64,000 nucleotides of DNA from Pseudomonas sp. TCU-HL1 (lineage in GTDB: Bacteria; Pseudomonadota; Gammaproteobacteria; Pseudomonadales; Pseudomonadaceae): the NCBI RefSeq assembly GCF_001708505.1, contig NZ_CP015992.1:2790001-2854000 (forward strand), given 5' to 3'. Below, piece after piece: positions 17,669 through 26,380 of this stretch. Below the pieces are notes generated by a model. That model was not told where the DNA came from, did not search any database, and saw only the letters and a program-made list of their open reading frames with translations. A program made the position numbers and the translations under genes. Each line of letters begins with the position of its first letter. The first letter of the stretch is position 1.

Positions 17669-18145
17669 ATGAGTCTGGATGCCTACGACCTCAAGCTGAT
17701 CAACGAAGTGCAGCAGGATGCCGGGCTGTCCCAGGCTGAACTGGGTAGCCGGGTCAATCTGTCCTCCGCGGCAGTCAACCGCCGGCTGAAGCGGTTGACC
17801 GACGACGGCGTCATCCGCAAGACCGTCGCGCTGGTCGATCCTCATCAGCTGGGCCACCCGCTGACCATCATTGCGGAGGTGGAGGTGGAGAGCGAACGGC
17901 TCGACCTGCTGGACGCCATGAAGCGCAGCTTCCTCGCTTGCCCGCAGGTGCAGCAGTGTTATTACGTCGCTGGCGAGTTCGATTTCGTGCTCGTCCTGGC
18001 GGTCAGGAGCATGGAGCAGTACACCGATCTGACCCGGCAGCTGTTCTTCGAGAGCAACAACGTCAAGCGCTTCCGCACGCTGGTGTCGATGAGCACGGTA
18101 AAAGCGGGATTGGAGGTGCCGGTCGAATTTGTCCCGGATGCCTGA
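17669..18145 (+). CDS. Lrp/AsnC-family transcriptional regulator
   Basis: 158 residues. N-terminal winged helix-turn-helix: LSQAELGSRVNLSSAAVNRRLKRL and DDGVIRKTVALVDP. C-terminal RAM domain: IIAEVEVESER and CYYVAGEFDFVLVL, the amino-acid-sensing part. It is divergent from the amidohydrolase/ammonia-lyase operon and is the probable regulator of it, responding to the substrate or an amino acid product. Confidence 0.92.
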   Translation: MSLDAYDLKLINEVQQDAGLSQAELGSRVNLSSAAVNRRLKRLTDDGVIRKTVALVDPHQLGHPLTIIAEVEVESERLDLLDAMKRSFLACPQVQQCYYVAGEFDFVLVLAVRSMEQYTDLTRQLFFESNNVKRFRTLVSMSTVKAGLEVPVEFVPDA

Positions 18146-18209
18146 CGCCGCCCGGTATCACCGGGTGCGCCAGCAGGGTCAGCCCTTTCGCCTCGCCCAA
18201 CCGCACAAG

Positions 18210-18287
18210 GGTGGACAGCGCTTTTCTGTCCACCAGGCGGTGCCCGGGAGTACGCAGGGTGGATCGATGAAGCGTGATCCACCCTGC
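18210..18287. repeat. dispersed two-hairpin repeat, copy 2 (possible bidirectional terminator)
   Basis: Hairpin one: GGTGGACAG-CGCTTTT-CTGTCCACC (18210-18234). Hairpin two: GCAGGGTGGATC (18254-18265), loop GATGAAGCGT, GATCCACCCTGC (18276-18287), a perfect 12-bp stem. Same architecture as 3501-3577. It lies between the convergent Lrp-type gene and nhaA, where it could stop both transcripts. Confidence 0.7.
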
Positions 18288-18310
18288 GAAACTACCCATC
18301 AGGCCGCTGC

Positions 18311-19675
18311 TCAGGGATTGCCGGCGAGTGCCCGCCGCGCCCGGCCCACCAGCACGCTGCCGTAGGCCAGCCCGATGACACCGGCGATTGCCGAGGCGAC
18401 CAGTACACCCAGTTTGGCGGCGCTGAGCAGGTCGGGCTGGGTGAAGGCAAGGTTGGCGATGAAGATCGACATGGTGAAGCCGATACCGGCCAGGCAGCCA
18501 ATCAGCACCATCCACGACCACGTCATGCCTGGCGGCAGGCTGCACCAGCCCAGGCGCACCATCAGCCAGCTGCAGCACAGAACGCCCAGCGGCTTGCCGA
18601 CTACCAGGGCAACCGCGACTCCCGTCAGCACAGCCAGCGAGCCGCCCTGGTCGAGGTTTACGCCATTGAGGCTGACACCGGCATTGGCCAGGGCGAACAG
18701 CGGCATCACCAGGTAGGCGACCCAGGGGTGCAGGGCCATCTGCACGCGCATGACTGGCGGCAGCAGTTCACGTTGCGCATGGCGAAGCTGCTTGATGGGT
18801 TCCATCAGCTCGGCGCTGCCATCGGCCGCCTGCTCGCGCTTGGCGAAATCACGGATGGCTTGTGAGGCCAGCTGCAACGGTGGGTCCATGGCCTTGACCG
18901 CACGAACCGGCGTCATCAGCCCCAGCACGACGCCAGCCAGTGTCGGGTGGGCACCGGTTTTCAGGAGGCCGAACCAGAGCAGGGCCCCCGGCAGCAGGTA
19001 GGCATAGGCCGAGCCGATGCCAATGCGCTGCAGGCCAAGCACCAGCAAGATGCCCACGCCCGCGACGGCAAAGCCCAGTGGGTCCAGGCCGCCTGAATAG
19101 AACAACGCGATGATCAGCACGGCGACAATGTCGTCGATGATTGCCAGGGCCAGCAGGAAAACACGGACCGAAGCGGGTACCGAGCGTCCCAGCAGGGCCA
19201 ATACGCCGACCGCGAAGGCGATGTCGGTGGCCGTCGGGACCGCCCATCCCTGGCGCAATCCTTCGGTGCTGTTGAACGAGAGATACAGGAGGGCAGGGAC
19301 GAGGACACCGCCGAACGCAGCCACCATGGGCAACGCCGCGAGCTTCAGGCTGGCCAGTGCGCCTTCGTGGATCTCCCGGCGAATTTCCATGCCCACCACC
19401 AGGAAGAACACCGTCATCAAGCCGTCGTTGATCCAGAAGTGCAGCGAGTTCGAGACGACGAAGTCACCGATGCCGAACGAAAGCGGCATGTGCCACAAAT
19501 GCTCGTAGCTGTTGGCGTAGGGAGAGTTCGCCAGGATCAGCGCGGCCGCTGCCGCAATCAGCAGAACGATGCCACTGACGGCTTCGATGTGAAGGAACTT
19601 TTCGAACGCGGAGAATGCCTTGTCGGCAATACGCTGCGCAGCCGGCAGCGCCTTTGGGGAGGGGGCTTGGTTCAT
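18311..19675 (-). CDS. nhaA: Na+/H+ antiporter NhaA
   Basis: About 454 residues with the NhaA pattern of 12 helices: INDGLMTVFFLVVGMEIRREI, VPTATDIAFAVGVLALLG, and LALAIIDDIVAVLIIALFYSG with the paired aspartates that bind Na+ and H+. It exchanges internal Na+ for external protons in the inner membrane. The start is ATG 19675 or TTG 19684; the ATG is listed. A hydrophilic central loop (residues about 240-290) precedes the last helices. Confidence 0.95.
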   Translation of the reverse strand: MNQAPSPKALPAAQRIADKAFSAFEKFLHIEAVSGIVLLIAAAAALILANSPYANSYEHLWHMPLSFGIGDFVVSNSLHFWINDGLMTVFFLVVGMEIRREIHEGALASLKLAALPMVAAFGGVLVPALLYLSFNSTEGLRQGWAVPTATDIAFAVGVLALLGRSVPASVRVFLLALAIIDDIVAVLIIALFYSGGLDPLGFAVAGVGILLVLGLQRIGIGSAYAYLLPGALLWFGLLKTGAHPTLAGVVLGLMTPVRAVKAMDPPLQLASQAIRDFAKREQAADGSAELMEPIKQLRHAQRELLPPVMRVQMALHPWVAYLVMPLFALANAGVSLNGVNLDQGGSLAVLTGVAVALVVGKPLGVLCCSWLMVRLGWCSLPPGMTWSWMVLIGCLAGIGFTMSIFIANLAFTQPDLLSAAKLGVLVASAIAGVIGLAYGSVLVGRARRALAGNP

Positions 19676-20008
19676 GGTCGCCAATACTCGTCAGCTTGTG
19701 CGGCGGCCCGACCAACACATGAAACCTGTCTGACTGCACGTACGCGGCCAGACACCCGGCACGTAAAGTACAGCGCCTTTTTCGATTTGACCAGCCACCT
19801 TTCACCCCATCGGGGTGACCTGCGGGGTGAGAAACGTCCCACTCAAAGCTCCAGGCTGCGGTTGAGTGCGGTCAACCCAGGGAACCAGCCGACGAACCGC
19901 CGGATCTCCAGGCGATGGCACCTGATTCGATTGCTGCAGATCAAAGTGAAGGCAGTTGCTCGGGCGCAGGCTGATTTCATCAACGTAATGTCCCCAGGAG
20001 GTGCCAGC
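19676..20008. other. intergenic region between nhaA and a small basic ORF
   Basis: 333 bp. It holds a compact palindrome, TCACCCC-ATC-GGGGTGA (19802-19818), which lies in the presumed nhaA promoter or leader region. No gene was found. Confidence 0.4.
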
Positions 20009-20206
20009 ATGGCCAGAATCATTCCCTTTCGTCCCGCCCCCGCGGCACCGAAGCGTCCTGCGGGTCTGCGTGGCTGGATCAGACGCTTGCGCAACAGCAT
20101 CGACTGGCTGGTCTACCAATTGATCAGGATGCCCTCCCGGCGCGCACGCGGCGCGGGCAGCGAAGCTCGGGAGCCGAAAGACGCGAAGGCGCGCGACTGG
20201 CGCTAG
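20009..20206 (+). CDS. 65-residue basic hypothetical protein
   Basis: Starts MARIIPFRPAPAAPKRPAG, followed by an amphipathic segment (LRGWIRRLRNSIDWLVYQL) and a charged tail. It is strongly basic, with no motif I recognise. The ATG at 20009 has AGGAGGTG at 5-nt spacing, one of the strongest ribosome sites in the window, which is the main reason to call it. It lies alone upstream of the diguanylate cyclase. Confidence 0.55.
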   Translation: MARIIPFRPAPAAPKRPAGLRGWIRRLRNSIDWLVYQLIRMPSRRARGAGSEAREPKDAKARDWR

Positions 20207-20425
20207 ACGCGTGGTGAAGGATGCTGAGCGGGTACTCGATCTCAGCGCGGGTATAGGGGCGGATGAAATTGAGTGGCCCTTCGGCCAATGCCGGCGCCAG
20301 CGCCACGCACTAAAATTTGCAGTTTCCCTGGACGGACCGCTCCAGGAGCCGGGTTCGTAGAACCGTCGTCGCCCTGAGCGGCAGGGCCTGCAGTCTGGAA
20401 ATGGGACTTTCCGTGTGGTGCGTAT

Positions 20426-21925
20426 GTGAAACGTGATATCCGCCTGGCCGTACTCCTGCTGTCCATCGTTTGCCTGTCGCTGTCACTGGCCACTGCCTGG
20501 CAGGTCTGGTCGGCGCGTGAGCGCACGCTGGCCGAAATAAACACCAACAACCTGAACCTGGCGCAAACGCTGGACACCTACGCTGAAGGCATCATCACCC
20601 AGTGCGCCATGCTGCTGCTCGGGCTGACTGAGCGCCTGGAGACTGATGGCAGCGGGCAGGCGCAGCTGCTGCGCCTGCAGAAACTGATCGATCGCCAGCA
20701 GCACTGGCTGAGCCAGCTCAACGGTCTGGTCATCTACGACGCCAGAGGTGACTGGCTGCTGTCCTCTACCGGGCCCATTCCGGCGGGCGCCAACAGCGCC
20801 GACCGGGCCTTCTTCATCCATCACCGGGACAACCCGTCCGCGGACATCTTCATTGGCCAGCCCATCCGCAGCCGCTCAACAGGCGATTGGGTGATCACTG
20901 TCAGCCGCCGTTTCGACGCTCCGCACGGGCACTTCGCCGGCGTCATCGCCATCACCCTGGGCGTCGAGAGCTTTCTGCGCCTGTTCGGCAAGATCGACAT
21001 CGGTGACCAGGGCGCCATCAGCCTGGCTACCGCCAAGGGCCAGTTGCTGGTGCGCTATCCCTTCCGCGAGCAGGATATGGGCCATGATTTCTCCCGATCA
21101 CCGAACTTCGTCCGCTACTTCACCGGTGCAATGTCCGGTACCGCTTCCTTCAGGTCGGGCCTTGACGGTACGGAGCGGCTCTATGCCTTCCGCAAGAACG
21201 ACCGCTTCCCCCTGGTGACTACCGTGGCCCTGGGCAAGGACGAGGCACTGCAGCCCTGGCAGCGCCAGGCATGGCTGACTGTGGGCGTGGTACTGGCCCT
21301 GCAGGGGCTCGTCGTGGTGATTGGCTGCCTGCTGATCCTCGACATCAAGCGCCGCATCGGCGCCGAAGCCTCACTGCTGTCGGCGCGGGAAGACCTGCTG
21401 CAAGCCAATCGTCAGTTGGAGGTCCTGGCTGCGCAAGACCAGCTCACCGGCCTGGCCAACCGCCGCTGCTTCGACGACATGCTGAGGGTGGAATCCAGGC
21501 GAGCCGGGCGTCATGGCATGCCACTTTCGCTGTTGCTCATCGATATCGACCAGTTCAAGGGGTTCAACGATACCTACGGCCATATCGCTGGCGACGACTG
21601 CCTGCGCAGGGTCGGCCAGTTGTTGCAGCAATGCGTGAAACGCTCCGGGGACCTGGTGGCGCGATATGGCGGCGAAGAGCTGGCGGTGATCCTGCCCAAT
21701 ACCGATGCCTCCGGCGCACACGCAGTGGCGGAACTGCTGCTAGAACGCATCAACGCCCTGGCTATCGACCACCGTGCCAGCCCCTACGGCCGGGTTACCG
21801 CCAGCGTTGGCGTCGCCACCCGGCATGGCGCTCAGGCGCGGGACAGGGAGCTGGAGTTGCTCGAAAGCGCCGACCAGGCGTTGTACCGGGCCAAGGCTGC
21901 AGGGCGCAATCGCGTGGAAGCCTGA
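20426..21925 (+). CDS. membrane-bound diguanylate cyclase (Cache-like sensor plus GGDEF)
   Basis: 499 residues. An N-terminal membrane helix (about 7-28) and a second (about 288-310) flank a periplasmic double-Cache-like domain (NGLVIYDARGDWLL, ADRAFFIHHRDNPSADIFIG, VITVSRRF). The GGDEF domain starts at DQLTGLANRRCFDD. The active-site motif is GGEEL, with RSGD five residues before it forming an intact inhibitory I-site. It makes cyclic-di-GMP in response to an unknown ligand. GTG start at 20426. Confidence 0.92.
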   Translation: MKRDIRLAVLLLSIVCLSLSLATAWQVWSARERTLAEINTNNLNLAQTLDTYAEGIITQCAMLLLGLTERLETDGSGQAQLLRLQKLIDRQQHWLSQLNGLVIYDARGDWLLSSTGPIPAGANSADRAFFIHHRDNPSADIFIGQPIRSRSTGDWVITVSRRFDAPHGHFAGVIAITLGVESFLRLFGKIDIGDQGAISLATAKGQLLVRYPFREQDMGHDFSRSPNFVRYFTGAMSGTASFRSGLDGTERLYAFRKNDRFPLVTTVALGKDEALQPWQRQAWLTVGVVLALQGLVVVIGCLLILDIKRRIGAEASLLSAREDLLQANRQLEVLAAQDQLTGLANRRCFDDMLRVESRRAGRHGMPLSLLLIDIDQFKGFNDTYGHIAGDDCLRRVGQLLQQCVKRSGDLVARYGGEELAVILPNTDASGAHAVAELLLERINALAIDHRASPYGRVTASVGVATRHGAQARDRELELLESADQALYRAKAAGRNRVEA

Positions 21926-21942
21926 AGCCATGGAAAGTCATC

Positions 21943-22107
21943 GTGGTCAGCGGTGCCGAGAAACTTGCCGTGGAACGCCTGGCGATAGATGCCTTGCTGA
22001 AGAATCCCAAGGGCGAGGCGGGGGATCATCCCATCTACCCGGAGGCACCGACCGAACCTTATGGCTCCCGCCGCTACCGGGTCGGCGAAGACGTGCCAAC
22101 GTGTTGA
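21943..22107 (+). CDS. 54-residue hypothetical ORF after the cyclase
   Basis: A GTG-started frame reading MVSGAEKLAVERLAIDALL and ending RRYRVGEDVPTC, 17 bp after the cyclase stop, with GGAAAG 5 nt upstream. No family was recognised; it could equally be the degraded end of a longer gene. Confidence 0.3.
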   Translation: MVSGAEKLAVERLAIDALLKNPKGEAGDHPIYPEAPTEPYGSRRYRVGEDVPTC

Positions 22108-22150
22108 CGATTCGTTGCCGACAGTAATGTCCGGGAGAGGTCACGACGGC

Positions 22151-22831
22151 TCAACTCAAGCCCGACGTTCTGAGGTCGGCGCAGAGCGGCATTGCTCTGC
22201 CGGTGGAGCAAGAGGCCGTTGGAGGACATGCTTGGACACGCGCCTCTGCGGCCGTGAGCCAGCATAATATCAAGGCAGTGAGGGTGACTACTGCCTCCAC
22301 TCGCTCAATGTGGCCGCCGATCAATTCTTCAGCAATTGTCCTGGCTGCGCCGAGAAAGCCAATGCAGCGAAGGTGCAGTTGATCCGATGACAAGTGAGAG
22401 TAAGGCGCGAGGGCATCCTGGCAAATCGCGACATAGACTTCAGTCAGTTGGCGCAGAACTGCTGACATTTCTGCATTGCCTTTCAGGGCAGCCTGAAGTG
22501 CCTGCCACTCTACGCCAACTTCACACGCCCCAGTCACATAGGCATCGCTGACCGCGTAAGCAATTTGCTTCAAATGCGGCGTAGCTAGCTTGAGTTTTGC
22601 TAGCAGAATCTCAACCTGGTGCGCATCAACCCGCCCATACAACGCAATCAGCAGACCGGTCCGCGTTTTGAAGTGGCGGTAAACCACGGTATGCGTGATG
22701 CCAACTCGCTGGGCGAGTGAGCAAAGGGTCAGGTCTTCCGTCCCTTGCTCGCGGACCAGCATCAGAGCAGCGTTAAGCAGTTGCTCCCGACGCTGGTACT
22801 TGGGCAAGCGCTTTGTATGACTCAAATCCAT
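22151..22831 (-). CDS. TetR-family regulator, probably autoregulated
   Basis: 226 residues. N-terminal TetR DNA-binding domain: RREQLLNAALMLVREQG, then the helix-turn-helix LTLCSLAQRVGITHTVVYRHF. The remaining helices form the ligand-binding part; the last 25 residues are low in helix signal and run over a GC-rich hairpin at 22180-22200. Its own promoter at 22963-22990 carries a 17-bp palindrome (22940-22956) that recurs at the promoters of the 26597 and 27870 genes, making it the likely repressor of this island. The ligand is unknown. Confidence 0.88.
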   Translation of the reverse strand: MDLSHTKRLPKYQRREQLLNAALMLVREQGTEDLTLCSLAQRVGITHTVVYRHFKTRTGLLIALYGRVDAHQVEILLAKLKLATPHLKQIAYAVSDAYVTGACEVGVEWQALQAALKGNAEMSAVLRQLTEVYVAICQDALAPYSHLSSDQLHLRCIGFLGAARTIAEELIGGHIERVEAVVTLTALILCWLTAAEARVQACPPTASCSTGRAMPLCADLRTSGLS

Positions 22832-22939
22832 ATACGTACCCTCAGTATTGTCACCACCAAAGGGCGCACGACGTGCTTCAGTGTCGGCAGTAAGGATTCA
22901 AACACTTGTACGACAGAACATCTCAAGCCGAATCACGGC

Positions 22940-22990
22940 GTGGGAATTATTCCCACAAATTGAGGTTAGCTCGGTAGCCCCAAGTGTCAA
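22940..22990 (-). promoter_or_regulatory. tetR promoter with operator palindrome, copy i
   Basis: Reading leftwards: -35 TTGACA (22985-22990), 16-bp spacer, -10 TAACCT (22963-22968), then GTGGGAATAATTCCCAC (22940-22956), a perfect 7-3-7 palindrome directly downstream of the -10. This is a standard place for a repressor to block initiation. The tetR ATG follows about 110 bp later. Confidence 0.7.
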
Positions 22991-23008
22991 TGGCAGGTTT
23001 GGTCCTGC

Positions 23009-23299
23009 GCGACGACCGCCATTGAAGGCGAAGTGAAGCTGTCGGCTCACGGGGCCTGGTCGAGCCGCGGGGAGGCCGGTATTTCGGCACAGATCGATCA
23101 GACACAGATTTCCAGTGGCGCCGGCAGCGTAGCCTCCCTGGGTTGGAGTTCGCGCGGTTTCCCGCCGGAAGCTCATTTTCGCGATCCAATATTTGGCTCG
23201 CCCTGTTTCGAGTTGGATACCAACCAGGGATCGGCTGCGAATGATGGGAGCGAAAGTGATTGCCGAAAAGGTGGAGCAGCGTATTTCCAGTTTCGATAA
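23009..23299 (+). pseudogene. decayed copy of the transporter-like gene at 31123
   Basis: The frame reads EVKLSAHGAWSSRGEAGIS, AQIDQTQISSGAGSVASLGW then HFRDPIFGS, which follows the same order as KVKLPTANEDHCLGTGKTDY, SAQIDLVQTFGVISGFATLGW and DFRDPIFTS of the intact 31123-31875 product. Upstream and downstream parts are gone, and no usable start is present (GTG 23033 is internal). Confidence 0.6.
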
Positions 23300-24347
23300 A
23301 TGTGGGACGCCACTGACAATGTCGCCAGAGAGCAAAAGAATAGACGACTAAATATTTATAAATTAGACCCCTGCCACGTCAGAACAGCCAGCCAAACTCT
23401 AATTTCAAAGCTAAATGAATCAGTAATCGTGGGCAGCTTGCTCCACATCAAGCGATTCGCACGAAGCTTATAGGCTGCGCTAATGAGCGCTGTCGCTCCA
23501 GACTTCTACTACACCATTATTTTATCAGGCAGGGGGATCAAAAAAGGGAGTTGGATTTTCAGTGAAAGCCCAATAATCGTAAACCTTGCCGAAATATCAC
23601 AACTCATACCGGTGCCTATCTGGACATGCACGACTGGTGGAGTTGAGTGAAACGTCAAAAATCTCGAGTGTGAATGGGAGGGGTCTCTGATTGAACTGAA
23701 CCTGAAACGGTCAGCGCGTGTGTCTTTTATGCCGCCGCTCGCCCGCTCCCAAGACACCACGCGCTGCCGGTCAAGGGTGAACTGCACCAGCAAGTTGTAA
23801 CAAGTTGTGTGTAAATGCCCAGCCCAGACATTTCTTGCCCCACCTGTCTCCAACGGGGTAGACCATCCACTTCTACTTGGAGGAAAGGCAACTCCGTATT
23901 CAGGCTCCAGGCAGAATCAAGGAGTTCTTCGCTCTGCTTTACGAGTTCATGACCTCCTGTCAAAGCAGAGGTTTGCAGCATGGCAGTTCGCGGCTGCGCT
24001 CATCACCTACAGCACTGTATCTTTATCTGTGCGTCTGCACTAGCAATCGTCCCCAGAGAAAAGGCCTTCTTTTCCCGGGGAAGTAACAATATAGAACATG
24101 TTTTAGTGCGAGTGCTTCGCAACTGAAAATCACACACTTTCCCTTGTTAGGTTTTGTTTCCGACGAAAAGCACTTGCTAAAGAGTTATCAGCGGCCGAGC
24201 GTTGTAAGTTCGCAGACGAATGGTTCGTCTTGGACTCTAACCAAGGAGAGGGCGCTGTTTAAGCTGGTTTGCGTTCACAAATAAGAGCTTCATGGCGCTA
24301 CGGTTCACCGTATTTCGATTTGAGCTGACGCTCAGGAGGGTTCGACG
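23300..24347. other. 1-kb gene-poor, AT-richer region
   Basis: No gene can be supported. A 114-codon frame on the minus strand (23509-23853) and an overlapping 84-codon frame (23727-23981) have atypical composition, no ribosome site and no recognisable domain; they may be remnants. The stretch is clearly richer in A and T than its surroundings, consistent with acquired or decayed DNA. The last 140 bp must contain the promoter of the cytochrome gene. Confidence 0.5.
24214..24230. promoter_or_regulatory. 17-bp palindrome upstream of the cytochrome gene
   Basis: AGACGAA-TGG-TTCGTCT is a perfect 7-3-7 palindrome about 118 bp before the cytochrome start. It has the same size and the same inner GAA-N3-TTC as the three GTGGGAA-N3-TTCCCAC operators of the island, but different outer bases. 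Binding by the same or a related regulator is a guess. Confidence 0.4.
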
Positions 24348-24659
24348 GTGAAATACCCAACCTTTCAACTCATTCCCTTGGCTGTAATTTTAGCCAGCGG
24401 TGCATCTGCTTGGGCTGCTGGATTGCCGGCCGATCCCCCGCCTGGTCGGTTGCTGGCGTCCCAGTGCTTTCAGTGCCACGGCACTAACGGGAAATCCCAA
24501 AGCAGTATCGACAGCATCAACGATATGAAGGCTGACGAACTGTTCAAGGAACTCCAGGAAATGAAAGCCTCCACCAAGGTCACGGTTATGAATCAACAGG
24601 CCAAGGTCTACACCGATGCCGAGTTGCGGCTGATCGCCGATTTCCTGGGACGCCGCTAA
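24348..24659 (+). CDS. small periplasmic cytochrome c (FccA/SoxE-like)
   Basis: 103 residues with a signal peptide (PLAVILASGASAWA) and one heme-binding motif CFQCH (about residues 40-44), followed by GTNGKSQSSI. The C-terminal KVTVMNQQAKVYTDAELRLI resembles the methionine-ligand region of flavocytochrome c heme subunits. It should carry electrons in the periplasm. GTG start with AGGAGGG 7 nt upstream. The flavoprotein gene follows 33 bp later in the same operon. Confidence 0.85.
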   Translation: MKYPTFQLIPLAVILASGASAWAAGLPADPPPGRLLASQCFQCHGTNGKSQSSIDSINDMKADELFKELQEMKASTKVTVMNQQAKVYTDAELRLIADFLGRR

Positions 24660-24692
24660 TTGAACCGCCACCCACAGAGTGGAGGATTAACT

Positions 24693-25961
24693 ATGAATAG
24701 TCTGAATCGTCGTCAGTTTATCCAGATTTGCGGCAGTAGCCTCGTTCTGGCTGCGCTGCCATTGTCGTCGCTCAAAGCTGCCGCGGGCGCACGCATCGTT
24801 GTTGTCGGCGGAGGTTTTGCTGGCGCGACAGCGGCCAAGTTCCTACGCCTGCTTGGCGGCGACCTCAGCGTGACCCTGGTCGATCCCGCAGCAGAACACG
24901 TTTCTTGTGTTGGTAGCAATCTGGTACTCACGGGCGAGACACCCATCGCGACCCTCACGAAACCGCTGGCCACCCTACGTGACCGCTATGGGGTTCAATT
25001 GGTGAGCGATCGGGCCGTCATAATCGACCCATTCACCCATCAGGTACGCCTCGCCAGCGGCGGCACGCTGCCCTATGAACATGTCATCCTGGCGCCGGGC
25101 ATCGACTTTGAGACAGTGCCGGGTCATGACTTCAATGTGATGCCGCATGCATGGATTGCCGGTGCGCAAACGACTTTGCTGAAGAACCAGTTACTCGCCA
25201 TGCCGAACGGCGGTACCTTCGTGATTTCCATCCCGAGAACACCGTTCCGGGCACACACGGCGCCCTATGAGCGTGCCACCGTGGTTGCGGACTTCTTCCG
25301 TCGTAACAGGCCGGCATCAAAAGTTCTTATCTTGGATGCCAACTCGGACATTGCCGCCATGCGGCGCACTTTCAATGCGGCCTTTACTGGCATCTACCGC
25401 AACATTGTGCAGTATGTGCCCAATGTCACGGTGAACTCAGCGGACGCAGCGAACCGTAGTCTCAACATTACTCGCAACGGCGTCACCTCGATCGTCTCGG
25501 GTAACGTGATCAATCTCATCCCCACGCAGCGCGCCGGAAAGCTGCTCTTCGACAGCGGACTGGTGCCAAGTGGCAGCAGATTCGCTCCGGTGAATCCGCT
25601 GAACTACGAAACGACCCAGGTGCCCGGTTCAAACGTGCACATTCTCGGTGATTCGCAAGCCACGGGGCAGGCAAAGTCCGGCCACATGGCCAACTCCCAA
25701 GCCAAGGTTTGCGTGGATGCGATTATTCGCGCGCTGGTCGGCTTGCCACCGGACAGCGCACCAAAGACCACCGCTGCGGCATTCCCCCCCATCACGCGAG
25801 ACACGGCGAGTTGGACCACCACGACCTTCGAGTTTGACCCGGCCACTGGGACTATGCGGGCGGTTGCAGGTACACCTGCCGAAGCGCCTCAACCGACTGA
25901 GGAGATTCGCGAGGAAATGTCGGGTTGGGTGACAAATCTGCTTAGCGACAGCTTCACCTAG
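24693..25961 (+). CDS. flavocytochrome-c-like FAD protein (FccB/SoxF-like), Tat-exported
   Basis: 422 residues. LNRRQFIQ plus a hydrophobic stretch forms a twin-arginine signal. ARIVVVGGGFAGATAAKFL is the FAD dinucleotide fold, and HILGDSQATGQAKSGHMANS is the second FAD contact. Cys72 in VSCVGSN corresponds to the cysteine that binds FAD covalently in flavocytochrome c. The usual CPPGPYERA is here FRAHTAPYERA, so one cysteine of the redox disulfide is absent; the partner in AKVCVDAI remains. It would pass electrons to the cytochrome encoded just upstream; sulfide as substrate is doubtful. Start at 24693 with GGAGGA upstream. Confidence 0.85.
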   Translation: MNSLNRRQFIQICGSSLVLAALPLSSLKAAAGARIVVVGGGFAGATAAKFLRLLGGDLSVTLVDPAAEHVSCVGSNLVLTGETPIATLTKPLATLRDRYGVQLVSDRAVIIDPFTHQVRLASGGTLPYEHVILAPGIDFETVPGHDFNVMPHAWIAGAQTTLLKNQLLAMPNGGTFVISIPRTPFRAHTAPYERATVVADFFRRNRPASKVLILDANSDIAAMRRTFNAAFTGIYRNIVQYVPNVTVNSADAANRSLNITRNGVTSIVSGNVINLIPTQRAGKLLFDSGLVPSGSRFAPVNPLNYETTQVPGSNVHILGDSQATGQAKSGHMANSQAKVCVDAIIRALVGLPPDSAPKTTAAAFPPITRDTASWTTTTFEFDPATGTMRAVAGTPAEAPQPTEEIREEMSGWVTNLLSDSFT

Positions 25962-25980
25962 TTTAATAATCTGAAGGCGA

Positions 25981-26003
25981 AGGGCCCGGGCAATCCGGGC
26001 CCT
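25981..26003 (+). terminator. stem-loop after the flavoprotein gene
   Basis: AGGGCCCGG (25981-25989), loop GCAAT, CCGGGCCCT (25995-26003): perfect 9-bp stem 19 bp after the stop, no T-run. The following stretch to the promoter at 26396 holds no supported gene. Confidence 0.6.
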
Positions 26004-26380
26004 CGTGGCTACCGCGCGGGACGCATGCCATTTTCAAGTGTGGCGATGTCGGGGGGCAGTGCTACTTCGGCACGAAGCGCCGCGTTGTTCGATAACCTGC
26101 GCCGTTCTCATCTCCGTCACGCGCTTGAAGGCTCTCGGCTACCCGACCGGAGAGCAATGGGTGGAACCAGGGAGCCTCTCCCACATGCCCAGTGGGACTC
26201 CATGGCCTCGGTTGATGTTCAGTCGAGCGATGGTGAAACCGCCTCTGCCAGTCAGTCGCCGTGAGGCGGATCTGCACGTCCTCTCAAATCCTATCCCTGT
26301 TTGCCCACGTCGTTTCGCTGTGCCCCCTCTTGCTGCTCTCGTGGCTCCAATCTGGTTACGAGGATGCAGCCCCCGCGAGT

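Noticed and set aside
22898..23335. 145-codon minus-strand frame upstream of tetR
   Set aside because: It runs through the tetR promoter and operator and opposes the recognisable transporter relic; no ribosome site.
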